Positions 9,805 to 21,732 of a DNA stretch of 64,000 bases are shown here, piece after piece. The notes under the pieces were generated by a model, which had not been told where the DNA came from, made no database searches, and was given only the letters and a program-made list of their open reading frames with translations. Every line of letters begins with the position of its first letter. The first letter of the stretch is position 1. Position numbers and translations under genes: made by a program. Source of the DNA: Bisporella sp. PMI_857 (taxonomy: Eukaryota > Ascomycota > Leotiomycetes > Helotiales > Helotiaceae); NCBI GenBank assembly GCA_021307315.1, contig JAJSPD010000034.1, positions 186,001-250,000 on the forward strand, read 5' to 3'.

Positions 9805-12476
9805 CTACGCAAGCGGCCGAGGCCCATTTGGAAGGCTCTCTAGCTCATCATAAACAAGAGTGAATTCCCGCTGCACCAGTTCATCAGCTCTGAAGGTGGT
9901 TCAAAGTGAATCTTTCAACTTACACGTGAGCGTTCCCAATGGTGGATATCAAAAAACAAGTAGTATCCTCGCTCTGAGCCACTGCCCAAAGGTTGGGGTA
10001 CCATCATGTCGTCCTTGGTCAGCCAAAGCTGCAGTTTCTTATGATAGCGCCAGTTACGACTGTGACTATTCGAATTTGTTAGTATTTCTACTCCTCGTGC
10101 TTAGAAGAAAAAAGACAGCTTACAGCTCTTGTGCCGCCATTGCTTGCTGAATATCACCAGGATTGCTGTAAAACATAAACATCAAAGCCTCTTCATTGAA
10201 GTTGGAGATCTTGTTCTCGAGCGCAGCAACATTGTGCACAGTGTAACACTCAGGTAATTCGTACTTAGAGACTACAGGTCTGGCAGGATCGCTGTCAAAT
10301 AACGAGTATTGCATTGTAGTCAAAGGTCTGAGACATAAGTTAGTAGGTGAATGTGCCAAAATTAACATCACTTACTCGGACGAGTTGAGATCGAAACCCA
10401 TATTCGAGACATCACGCCCAACAACGAGAGCTGCGTAGCTGGGGTAATTCGACATTAAGGTAGAGAATCCTTTGAGTCCCCATCTGTCAAGCTCGCTCAT
10501 GCCAGCCAAAGGATCAAAGAATTCAGGATCAGCCTCCTCTCCAGGGCCTTGAAGCGAGGCGATTCCTGAGTCAGCAGTTTGAGAACGGGGAACGGAATTT
10601 TCTGCCTGCTGTGTAGAAGCATCAGTTCGCGTGCCCGTTGCTGGTGTCATGTTTGGTAGTCCGGTCGCGTCTTCTCGTGAGTTTGTATTGGAAAGATAGG
10701 ACTGGGACGCATATCGCTTAGCGCATGTATATCCTAACAAGGCTGGAAATTAATACGCAAAATTAACTTACTGGGTCTAAGTCGATAGAGCTTTCACCTT
10801 GCCTGCTAGCATTTTCGACCGGGGGTCTAATACCTGAAATATTCTTTAGACATCTTCCGCTGACATATTTTCTTGTGCAACTAACCAGATATATTCCCTG
10901 GTGAAGTTACACGATTTCCTGCACCTATCCGACTGCTGCCAGATACGGCGCTTAACAAACCATTTGCGCCCCGATTAGGCTGTGCAGGAGCAGTTGATCC
11001 AAAGCCCATGCTGTTCGAAGAGGCTCCGAAACCGACGCTTTGTACACCAGTAGGCCGGTCTCCGATGTCTCCATTACCATTGCGATTCAGAGGAGGAAAT
11101 TCATCAACGTTATTGGTCTGTGAAGGTTGGCCAACAGCATTTTGACTACCATATCGGAAACCGCTTTGGTTACTCGCGAGCTGTGGGGAAGCACCAAATA
11201 CGTCTTCCTGGTGTGCTTGATTTCGTAAGTTTGCAGAAGAGCTTAAATTTCTGGCATTTGAGGTAGACCATATTGGTTGACTCGGCTGAGATTGATTATT
11301 AGATAATGATGGGAACTCACTATGAGAACATGTTAGCAAACGTGATTATTTTAAAGCGTCATATGCGAGATGTAAATGATAGAACGCCCCAAGAAGGTTG
11401 CGAATGATTCTCTGAGACTACCACCTCTGATAAAAAGTTGTCGATGTGAGAGGTATTCGAGATCCGTCAGTACCTTGAGAGACATATAGCAGACTATAGC
11501 CAACTCCTAGAGTTTAACATCAGGTTTTGGCATTGCCTGAACTACGCTTGCAGCCCAAGATCATTTTTTCTACTTCCAATCTCCAGTATCAATAATCCCC
11601 ACGTTTGCCATTATTAACCGTCCATTTCTAACCACTCTGCGGATACATACTAACATGTAGGATGTAGGGTTGGAAGAGAAAAGACTCACGAAAGATCTAA
11701 AGGTGTAGCGGGTTGGGACGAGCCTCCTCCAATTGTCTGAGCGAAACTTGTCATAGAGCTTGGATTTTGTCGAGTAGCGTTCAACCCAGCACTTCCCATC
11801 TAAGCATATTCCCAATTAGCATATTGGAGTTTAAAATGAAGTTGGACAGTCTCATACTGGGACACCCCCACCAAATGCCCACGTTGAATTGTTTCCTACT
11901 ATATCATGGCCACCGCGATCAGTCCAATTGCCTCTCGTTAGGAGCTCCTATCATCATACCGATCTTCCCCGGTTGGGGTATCCTGTTCGACACTCCTCTA
12001 TTTTGCTGTACTTGTTGTTGGTTTCCAAATCCGTTTGGAAGGCCGCGTAAATGTTGAGGTCCAACTCCTAGGATTGAAATTTTGTCAGCCGCGATTCTCC
12101 TAGAACCAAGATCGACCCAAACCAGCTCAGACTGATTGGCAGAGCATAGGTACGCAGGAAATGACAGCCGAGATTCAAGTATATTCTGACACCGTGTCGG
12201 CGCTTTCCCAGGAACTACTAGAGAAGCCCGCCTCTGTCTGCATGATTATGTGTTTTCAGGATGTACAAGATTGACACCAAGCAGTCCCGAGGACTAGCAT
12301 GCTAACCGAAGATGCGCAATGTAGAGCTAATATGCTACAGCATCGAATCGCGATTATAACGATATTCTCACAAGGAGAATGACACTTTGCGCCGGGGACA
12401 AACGTATTCTAAAGGTGTGCTGTTGCGGGGAAGCGCGATTGGCACAATTCGAGATGTCTATACCTTGTCGGTTCAT
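9805..12476 (-). CDS. NOT2: CCR4-NOT complex subunit NOT2 (CNOT2), ten exons
   Basis: Scaffold subunit of the CCR4-NOT deadenylase, acting in mRNA decay and transcription; about 500 residues. Exons are 12476-12464 (13 nt), 12067-11960, 11895-11858, 11799-11690, 11319-10886, 10833-10772, 10701-10376, 10327-10124, 10065-9924 and 9870-9805. Phase is preserved across all joins and the total is a multiple of three. The N-terminus begins MNRQGVGPQHLRGLPNGFG, then STWAFGGGVPMGSAG and the DLSEFPSL motif seen in NOT2 proteins. The C-terminal NOT2/3/5 domain runs from PLAGMSELDRWGLKGF through YELPECYTVHNVAALENKI, FMFYSNPGD, RNWRYHKKLQLWLTKDD and YYLFFDIHHWERSRREFTL. Two introns, near the 5' end, are unusually long (about 396 and 370 nt). 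Confidence 0.93.
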
Positions 12477-13301
12477 GGTCGTATTATTTATTTGTAATTG
12501 CTAAGTCTTTAGCCGTCTAGTAATGTGTCAAGAATCGTAGGTTGTGTACTGTATGGCGTTGTTGGTAGCTTAGGTCTTGATTGCGTGCAAAGCTACAGGG
12601 CTTCCAGAGCTTGACGTCGAAGTATTCCTAATTAGGACTACGGCCATGCAAAGAGACCAGTTCGGCCAGTCTTACAAAATTTCATCAAAGCAGAAAAGCT
12701 GCGGCAACAGTTCACAAAAGTAGATTCTAAGACAACACTGGCATTTGCATTTTTCTCAGTTCTTGTTCTATAGAAACCCATCTTTATCAGATGAATTCGC
12801 CTACCTAATCAATACTATCTCTATCAGTCGTGTTACACTCCAATCGAGTCTTATCAAGGCTGTAGGAGGATCTTGTTCTCAGAATCACTAGATTACTCGT
12901 GAAGTAGAAAGGTTTCAAGGCTGCTCCAAATAGTCACGCATCGTGATGGTGGCTAGATTTGCACTTCTCCGCTAATCCTAGCGATGGCATCTTATCACAT
13001 GCGCCTTCAATGCAGCTCCCACAAATCGGGCTGATATAGTTAGGCGTCAGTGGTCATAGCCATTGATTGTCGTTATTACAAGAATGGTAACCCCTATGTA
13101 GCCCTCCAAGTCATGTTGTTTGGAAATGGCGTGTGGTCTTGAACACAAGCCTACGCCCATAGGTCACAACTCTCGGTACATATGAAGTAAACAAGCTTCT
13201 GACCCTGGTTTTGAGGTTGTGAACCAGAGCGGGCGGGCGGCATGAGTTCGATCATAATCCATTGAATAAGAGCCACTTCCACGGAATTCCTCCATCTGGT
13301 C
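12477..13301. other. Intergenic, NOT2 promoter side
   Basis: Upstream of NOT2 and downstream of the Zn2Cys6 gene. No supported open frame or repeat seen. Confidence 0.45.
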
Positions 13302-15707
13302 CTAGTCCACGGGTGCAGCCATCCAATGTTCTTGTTCACCCACCACGGTCACGCCTCCTTCTCGGTCTTTCCCTTTCGCTAAAGTCTGCGGTAACGCGGC
13401 TTTCCCATCATCGAGCTTCAGAGATGAAAAAATTGCTTTCATGTCCCTCAAATCCTTCCCGGCAACACCCACAGCGGGAGCTGTGCGTTCTTCTACAAAC
13501 TTTCGGATGGACCGTATTATTGGCGGATAGCCTTCATCATTGGGTAGCCACCAATGCATGCAGGAACGGTCGCGAAATAGATCCGACATCTTCGTTCTAA
13601 AAGTATAAGGATATATATATCTGCTTCATTTGTTAGCAAAGCTTCTGCGCCTACTCCTTTTTCCATTTTGCTCACCCCTGAGACTCAATAGCAGCCAACT
13701 TTCGCCGACCCCACATAGCATGCGTCTGATCCCTAGGCAGAAAAAGACATGCAATTCCGAGACTTGCTTGTAATGCCAATATCGTACCTGGAGGACTTTC
13801 GGAGAAGAATTCAATGGTTTCAAACAACTGACAGCTAGCATAAGCTTGGAGCGCTAGTTCTGCAGTGGGCAGAGCTTTCAGTGTAAGAGCTGTCTGATAT
13901 TTGTGCATCATGTCAATCGCATACCAGTCAATATGAGCAATATTCATTAGCCAGAGAGGTCCACGATATATAGTCCTCGGAATATATGGGTCTACTATGT
14001 CGTCTGGATCAAGTGGCCGACGGGTAGGATAATCGATGACAAGGAATCGTTCATCTTGTAAAGCCGGATCCATCTCATCCTTCCACGCTTTAATCATACG
14101 TCCAACAGCCTTGTTTTCTTCAACAAATTGGTGAATTGTGATTTCACCTTTACCAATTTTTGCGAAAACTGTCGACATATCCATGGCAATGCGACGAATA
14201 TTGGCGAATGAGAGTTCAATTTTCCAATTTAGATCCATAGGATTGTTGGCCACTTGTTCTTGTAGGTATTGTTCAGAGGATACAAACCACTCCCGTGATA
14301 AGACCATTTCGAAGCCACCCATCAATCCCGCAAAGACATCAAAACGCATATACCAGGCTAGGATAATTCGTGACATTGAGCTTTGCATCACCGTTTGTGG
14401 TGTATGTAACTCGGTTAGTATCCGGTATGCCGCCTTCTGATGGCCAAGCAAATTAATCCAGTCTCCGAGGAATTCCTGGGATTGTTAGCAATTGGAGACA
14501 CCAAGTCAGATCCTTCTCACCTCAATAGTTGCCAGTTGTAGAATTGCGAGGATGGTCGCATTACTGTGCCGTTCACCCCGTTTTAATGATCGTAGAAGAA
14601 GAGATACAGCTTTGTTGTAATATTGCAGAAAGTCCTGCACTCTGCCATTCGGCTTGTGCAGTGTATACTGAAAGGCGGAAAATCCCACAATAGCATATAA
14701 GAGAGCCTCGTTTTGAAGTGCAGCCTCAATGAATTCGGTTTTCAAGACGTTCGCAGGGTCGCATTTTATAGAGTAGTGCAGATAGGTTAGATGCTCGTTA
14801 AAATATTGTAGGTAAAATTGTAGGTCCTGAGGGAGATGTGACCAATTAGATTTGAGATTGTCGAGCGAGAAGCTTTGCTTTCTTATTTGCGATCCAATAT
14901 TTTGGTATGGTGAGTACCCAATAGAGCCTTCAGTAGAGGGTGTTGGAGAAGAGCCTTTGTCGTATACTAGTGATGGCGTCTCGGAACTCTGCCTGTCCCT
15001 TACTTGCTCGTCATTAATACCTTGTCGACCAGCATATTGCAACCTATTCGCAGACTGGGTAGATTCATACCCGGTTTCGTCGCCATCCAGTATTGACTCA
15101 AGCTGTGAAGGCTCGGCAATTTCATCGTCTTCTTCATCGGAAGACGATCCAGGCCGTTCAGGACCTGTGCTCTGGTTGCTTCGCGTGGATTTATTGGCCG
15201 AAGACTTCGAAGATGTTGAAGGGTCTGGGTAGACACACTCTCGGCCACCTTTTTTACACCCTAAATAAAATTTAGCACTCCGTCATAAGCATTACCAAGC
15301 GGAAGCCATACGCTCGCAGATAGGATGAACCTCGTCACACTATGGAAGTAAGCTGATAGTTCTAGGGATGAGTAAGAGCTCGTTACTTTAACTCGCCTAC
15401 TTCTACACGTATAGCATCCAGACCTGGTACGGCGATGCTTCGTATGATCTGAGCCTCTATCTGACCTCCTTCGATTGCGGCCTGTAGTTGGCGCAAACAT
15501 TGTTTGATCTTGAGCCCCAAACAGATAATTAAGTTCAGAGTATGAACGTGCCGAGCTCAGTTGAAAAGGTACGGATTCAGGCAAGCCTTGATATACTACG
15601 TGTTCACCACCATAGGATACAGGTTGACGACTTGGGTGAATATTGTAATCAGTCATGCTGTTCCGGGGTCCAAACGGGCCGGCACAACCAGCAACGTGAT
15701 ATTTCAA
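13302..15707 (-). CDS. Zn2Cys6 fungal transcription factor
   Basis: Nuclear regulator of about 735 residues in five exons: 15707-15387, 15339-15312, 15260-14521, 14475-13676 and 13620-13302. The zinc cluster (about residues 101-130) is split over three exons: GCYTCRSRRVK, then CDEVHPICER from a 28-nt exon, then CKKGGRECVY. This gives six cysteines in the C-x2-C-x6-C-x6-C-x2-C-x6-C pattern. A basic stretch (KHRRTRSG) precedes it. An acidic Ser-rich linker follows (SSSDEEDDEIAEPSQLESIL). The rest is helical and resembles the Fungal_trans_2 regulatory domain, for example LQYFNEHLTYLHYSIKCDP and ALLYAIVGFSAFQ. The start could instead be the ATG at 15656, which begins MTDYNIHPS. The target pathway cannot be inferred from the neighbours. 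Confidence 0.9.
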
Positions 15708-18700
15708 TGGAAGCTGGCCTCTATGTGGAGCAAGAGGATTTGTAGTGAAAATCGATTGGCACTAACCAAAATCAGGAAGCCCTAGGCAACGTGCTAGCCT
15801 TACAGATCTGATCAAACTTTACAATCCGAATGCGTGGAGTGTGCAGTGATAAAGCAGCCTGTTAAGTGCCGTCTGATTTGAACGCTGTTGCAAGGGGTAC
15901 GGCTCCGGGCACGGCGGTACTTTACTCGAAATAATATTGATGAGGGGAATTTGTACTAAGGGAAGGCGATGGTTTTTAGCCCGCATGAATCCAAGGATAG
16001 CTGGTGATTATAGCCAAGACCGTAAAATCGATAAAGAGAACCATGGAACTGTTGGAATTCTGAGATAGCAGTGGTACCATTCGAAAGCATAGGAATTGAC
16101 CGAGCACAAGGCGTTAATCGAAACAGGAGAGATTTCCTGAGCACTGTATGATTCTCGATTGGGACATTAGGAGGTAATATCTGAAGCGCCGGTAGATGGA
16201 ATCGAGGGCATCTGTGCATTAACAGATTCTCGAGGGGATTTCCTGGAGCTTCATCCCAATATCAACCGCTGACAGCCCTTTCACAACTCTCACTAGCAAA
16301 ATTTAGACCCGCGCCACTTGGTGCCCAGTTACTGATGCTGTACTGGAAGGGGATCTGGCCCCGTGGGATGTAGCAATGCCACCAGGAACGATAAGAGGCA
16401 GCGTGATATAGGCAGTGATAAATTTGGAGGGCGGAAAGGTCCGAAGCGGTGTTGGGCAGCCAGATCTGTACAGCGCTGGATGTTGGTGGGAGAGAGGATG
16501 GTCGTCAATGACAGAAAAGATGGTTAATACTAATGGTGTAACTAGAAACCAGAGTGGAGACAGGGGCGTTGTTTATTGTACAGTAGGGTGCCAAATTCTT
16601 GGTCGGAAAAGGGTGATTGTGGGTCGTGGATAGTGGAAGGGGATCGGAGGAGGATCTACCCCAGTATAATTCAAACCTTCAGCACCTCAACTTCCTTCTG
16701 GAACGCCTCTCCTTGAATTGTGCTACAGCAGACAAGCGGATTTGTTCAAGATTTTCTCAAGGCCAAGACCCAAGCCATGTCAATGCTCAACCATCGTAAG
16801 AGCCATTTTTTTTGGCAAGGAAATGAAGGCCACACAAAGTCGTGAGAATGGCTTTTTCATAAAGGAGTGATAGGCTCAAAAGACTTCGTCATACCCGGCC
16901 TCTGGTTTTGTGTCCTTTGTTGCATTTCCGGCGCTGCAGGCTGCATGCTCACGGCGGCCCAGAAAAAAGGATACTTACCTATCAGGTATGGCTGCACAGT
17001 AGGTCGACGCCGAAATAAGCCTAGATCAGCGCCTTAGACCTTAAGACATGGAATATAGGCTCAAGCCGGTTGGTGGGACCTTTCTGGTGGGTTTGCATTC
17101 CTCGCTCTGTCATTTTGGAAAGCTTGGGCCAGGCGGGTTCTGATCTCAAAGTCTATGGTGTCCTTATCAACTTCCTGCTATCGGAGAAGTTTCTTCAAAA
17201 GTATATTAATAATATCAATATCAGCACGCTTATAGGCCGCCATTCTATTCCTTCTAAAGAAGTAGAAATTTGCGAGCCCATCAAAAGACAAGTCGAATGT
17301 CTGGAGCAGACTGGGATCTGACCACGTCAAGACTGTGCCGTAAGATGCTTACTGCGTTGGAGAGCTCCAACATGTGTGGCTTTTGGTGGGCATGTGAGAT
17401 GTGATTCTCCTCATAAAGCTAGCTGCCATTCGAAGAGTCTGAATCCGCATCTCCAATCTTCCAGTAAAGTGAATGCTTATGTTACTTTGCAGATTTTTAT
17501 TCTAGCAGGCACCCCTGAAGTCGAGAAACCGCCTTAATTGCCTTTCCCGCTGTTGACAGGACTAAGTGCCTTTATATATAAGCCAGTCAAAAGATGATTT
17601 GGATAAAAGCCCGATGATTCCCGCCCAACCCTAATTTTCAAGACAGAACTATTAGCCAAAAATGCAAGAACGGCCTAGCTCATCTTGTTCAAGGTGATAA
17701 TATTTCACGGCTGGTGCTATATCACTTTCCCACCTAGGTAGATCCTTGAAGTAGGAAGATATCTGATTGTGCATGAGCTTGAGCAGAACCATGTACCGGG
17801 AGCAGGCGCTTTGAATACCGGTACCAGAAACCGCTTGTTCCTTAGTTTATAGGACAACGAATTGCATCACCATAATCGATGTCTCAACCTGTGTATAGTG
17901 CAAACTCAAAGATGTAACAGCCTTGCCTCCCCACCACTCGTAAACATTATCTGCATCTGTGAGCACCAAGGGTCCGGATTTCTTGTAGATGATCTACCCA
18001 GTCCCCGTGAGTTCACGCCCTAAGCAGGCGCAGTGCCTCATGAATGAACTATTGTACAATTCCATACAAAACCACTTGGAAAATGTGCCAGAGCCATGAG
18101 GTGGCACTTATTGCAATAAATGAGGTTGATAACGTGCCTCCAAGAGCGAACTGCACTGCACGAATTCACACCTCCCTTGATCCTTGGAGGCATAGGCAAA
18201 GAAATCTCTTTACTTCAGCTGCAGGAATATGAAGAGGCTATAACTTAAAAAATGCGGTGTCTCGAATAAGAAATTCTCCGTTAAAGTGTGCGGGGACCCT
18301 GCCTTCCCCCGGCTCACCCAGTTTTGCGTTTGTCTGTAGGAGTTGACTCCATGCAAGGAGATTTTGAGAGGCTCTGCCGTCTGTACCTGACAGGCGCCGA
18401 AGATCTTCTCAAATCCTCCTAACCATGCCTCATATATCGTGTTGAGATAGATACACGACGTGGATGCAAAACTTGAAACAACATAATGCGGCCTCCTCCC
18501 AACCACCTGCATTTCCCAACAACTCATATTCAGCATACGACCCAACCTTACAACAACATCAATAAGGGGGATTCCATGTGAATATGCAGCTAAAGACAGT
18601 AATGGTTGGGTCGGGATGAAGCTGATAACATCATTGGATTGTTGATACGCTGTGTTCGTGGACCCTTGCGAAGATACATGAAATGAGGATTGCTCACTTC

Positions 18701-20311
18701 TTCCAGTGGTTAAATGCTGCATCCGGTGGTACATCTTGCACGATGTACCACGCAACAAGCTTTCAGAGATGAATTGTATCGGCATACGAGGCTGTATTGT
18801 ATTTACGTCAATTGATATCATCTACCAAAGGAAGACACGGGCCATGCAATCCTGCAACACAAGAGACAAGAGTGGGGCCGCATCAATTGTACCTCACGTT
18901 CTCGCTGAAGGGAAGTGCTCAGTTAAATGATCTTCTGTATATTGTCGGCGGCGCAATTGCGGGCAATAATATACGACATTGAGAAAGCCTGAAGTCATCT
19001 CACCAACGAAGCAGCACAGGAACTAACAACAGATATTGCCATATTTTTCGCTCTCCAATCGACGGCAGCTATTGTCTGCCGAGTATCAATAAAACCCATA
19101 GTATTAGCAACCATTCCAACAATGCATATAGAGATGGACCGCGTAAGCTTCCAGAAAACTTCACAAACATGGATATTCAAACAGTCGCATTTGAAAAGAG
19201 ATTTACCTGCAGCATACCAAGTCTTCATACACCTTCCCAAAGAAGTCGTCATAGGCTAGGCCCACTAGTACCTGGTCAGATCACTTGCGGTATATGGGCA
19301 ATAGAAGGGCCAGATGTGAACATCACACATAATTGAACAGAGTGTTGCCATACGACTATCAGCGATAGGGCATCTCTTCATTCAATCGGCAATTCTTCGC
19401 AGCGGCCGGCCCTACGACTTTCCACTTGAACTTTACGGACAACAACAAAATACACAAAATGCTCGAATATTCTGAAATACAAGGACTCGGGATGAATAAA
19501 GGAGTCTAAAAGATACATAGAATTGTCTCGTCCGAGGAGATATAATTTCATCCGAAGAGGGAACCCTGTCAGACATACACATGCACCCGAGCAGATTCAA
19601 ATAGCATGAGCGAAGTGCTCAGAGACCAGATGTTGAGTTCTCCAAGTAGCGCCAAAGCAGCCTCTCCCCGAGAATATCTGATCCGATTTGAACAGCATGG
19701 CCGAAGATAATGTATGCCTCCTACGTGCTACGTAACCGTACCTTTTTTATCCCGGAAAACCCGCCTGTTAAGCGCCGCTTCCGAAGCAAATGCCATACCA
19801 AAATCTCGCCCGCACGATCTACGAGAAATCCCTTCTGATTAAGAGATCAGCTAATCCGCCCCGCGGTCCATCTTCCCTCGATGCAAGAAAGACAAACTAC
19901 CTAGTTTCAGGCGGTGCATTAAAAAAAAGCAGATGGAACATGTCGTCCTCCGACTGGGCAAGAGACGTAATATTTGGTTTTCAAAGCTACTTCCCAAAGG
20001 CAATAGCAAAAGATGTATTATCGAGTTTGGGCTCTGCGCCTGATTATGCAATTGCGCGAACGCCACGAATCACAATGGACTTCCATGAAATAGAGAAGGA
20101 TCGCGTTACAGACGGCGTCCTGCCGCGTTCAGTCACTTCAAAAGGTATTGAAAAATATATATTATCTTCGATTCTATTTCAGAAAGTATCATATATGAAC
20201 ATTGCTTCTAATTCTATAAACTTTGTATGGGGGTATCCTCATTCACAGAAGTCATCCTGACTTTGCTCGCTCCAATGAAAACAATTTAAACAACGCCATG
20301 TTCCTCTGTGA
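15708..20311. other. 4.6-kb gene-poor region
   Basis: The first kilobase is the presumed promoter of the Zn2Cys6 gene. Elsewhere there are isolated open frames: 18210-18821 minus (203 codons), 18995-19252 minus and 19790-20260 plus (156 codons). None has a recognisable domain, and I could not join them by splice sites into a coherent protein. They may be untranslated, lineage-specific or degenerate. Confidence 0.4.
18210..18821 (-). CDS. Possible hypothetical protein (uncertain)
   Basis: A 203-codon uninterrupted frame in a gene-poor region. It contains a hydrophobic patch (VVRLGRMLNMSCWEMQVVG) and several cysteines but no motif I recognise. Its C-terminus ends in a hydrophobic run (FLSYSLFIFLQLK). 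A second minus-strand frame lies upstream at 18995-19252, but I could not find a phase-consistent junction between them. Length alone makes it worth recording; it may be non-coding. Confidence 0.18.
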   Translation of the reverse strand: MISIDVNTIQPRMPIQFISESLLRGTSCKMYHRMQHLTTGRSEQSSFHVSSQGSTNTAYQQSNDVISFIPTQPLLSLAAYSHGIPLIDVVVRLGRMLNMSCWEMQVVGRRPHYVVSSFASTSCIYLNTIYEAWLGGFEKIFGACQVQTAEPLKISLHGVNSYRQTQNWVSRGKAGSPHTLTENFLFETPHFLSYSLFIFLQLK

Positions 20312-21732
20312 CTATCGCTTGATGATTTCGTGATCGCCGACCTCTAGAACGGTAATCTCATCGCCAACACGAAGAGCGCTTTCCCTAGAGATAGGCACCA
20401 TCTGCATTCCCAAACAGCCAGTGTTAGGACCGGCGCCTGCATCAACTGCCCGTACAGCCCTCAGCGTGCGATCCGGCTCCGAAGGATGCCTTTCGCCGGT
20501 GAGTTGGTCTACGTTGGGCAACTTGCATCGGGAGGTTCGGCACGAAACATCGTACTCGTAGAACCCGATCTTGATGCGGCGCCATGTATCTTCAAGGTAG
20601 GCATCTGGACCCGTGATGATCAGGTTAGCACGAAAGCGTGTAGCCGATAGACGAGGCGCGCCTTTGACTTTAGGCATTTGGCGCTCAAGGTCACGAATAC
20701 TAGCGAGGTTGACAAGATGAATTGGATACTGTGTGTATTAGCAAAGATAGAATAGAGAGAAGGCTGTATAATTACAGCATCTTGGAAGCCTGTAACGGGT
20801 TGATACCCAAGTGTATCCCTAGTCGGTGCATTTCTGTGAACTTCCCGAAGCTCCGCGTTGTTGATTCTGAACAAGCCCAGCTTGTTACTCATGCCAAGAA
20901 AGTATCTAAGCTCTTCTGGTATTTCTATCTCCAAATTCAGAGCATTGACTGTATCCTTCCAGATTGTCATCTTCTCTGTTGTGTAGCCTGCCTTGTCAAT
21001 TTGCGCTGGAGACGGGTTGAACGGAATCCGAAACTGCTTCTCCGGGATGGTGCCTTTAACAGCAGCACCCCACTGCGCAAGCTTTCCCTTCCAGCCAGGC
21101 TGCTGGTGCGGAAAGCTCAATATGATGACTCCGCCACTCTCAACATCGTCAAGGTGCGGTGCATAGCTGTCAACGCTCTGATCCGGCACCCAGACTTCCG
21201 TTCTGACTCTCGCCAACAGAGGAAATTGCCGTTGCGTAATGAACTCCCATTTGTGCGCTGCTTTCTCCTGTCCCGGAGTATTTGCGTCTACTGGAGCCGG
21301 GCTCTTGAGTTGAGCAAATGTGAATTGCCGGTCGTATTCCATACCGGTAGCAACCACAGTTGCCCTATTCAACTCGACACCCTTGCAACTCTTGACTGGG
21401 TAGATCCATAGGCTTTTCAAGCGCCACCATTCTGCCGATGTCTCTTCGGTACTGGGAGGACGGCCTTCGGAGAATTTTTTATCGAATTCGTTTGACAGAT
21501 TGCTCTCGATCTTCATTCCTAGCTTTCGGCAGCCTCTGGGTTGTTCTGCGCAGAGCCTGGCTTGCTCGAGTTCATAAAAAACGAGCGCAATGATTGGTGG
21601 AATGCATACAGCCAGCACCGTCACCACATAGGTCGAGGTTGGAATTGAGTGAGCATAATCCATCAATTGACCTGAGTATTCCTCGAATGCTGTTTCGAGT
21701 AGTTCGAGGTACGGATGTAGCAGGGCTGCCAT
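20312..21732 (-). CDS. Membrane-anchored MOSC-domain protein (mARC-like)
   Basis: 457 residues in two exons, 21732-20776 and 20728-20312. Likely a molybdenum-cofactor protein reducing N-hydroxylated compounds together with cytochrome b5 and its reductase, as known for mARC. A transmembrane segment lies near residues 32-52 (STYVVTVLAVCIPPIIALVF). The MOSC N-terminal beta-barrel begins at LKSLWIYPVKSCKGVEL and contains GMEYDRQFTF and FITQRQFPLLARV. The MOSC core in exon 2 has SATRFRANLIITG and RCKLPNVDQLTGE. The cysteine in the latter aligns with the Mo-ligand cysteine of mARC as I recall it. The protein ends SALRVGDEITVLE and then a short tail. The substrate is not predictable, and other MOSC oxidoreductases are the alternative. 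Confidence 0.87.

Noticed and set aside
11931..11960. 28-nt intron in NOT2 ending at 11932
   Set aside because: Too short to splice. An acceptor at 11896 gives a 64-nt intron with a CTAAC branch site and restores the conserved STWAFGGG segment.
19790..20260. 156-codon plus-strand open frame
   Set aside because: No recognisable motif and no companion exons; retained only as a note within the gene-poor region.
20722..21411. 229-codon plus-strand open frame
   Set aside because: Antisense shadow of the MOSC gene.
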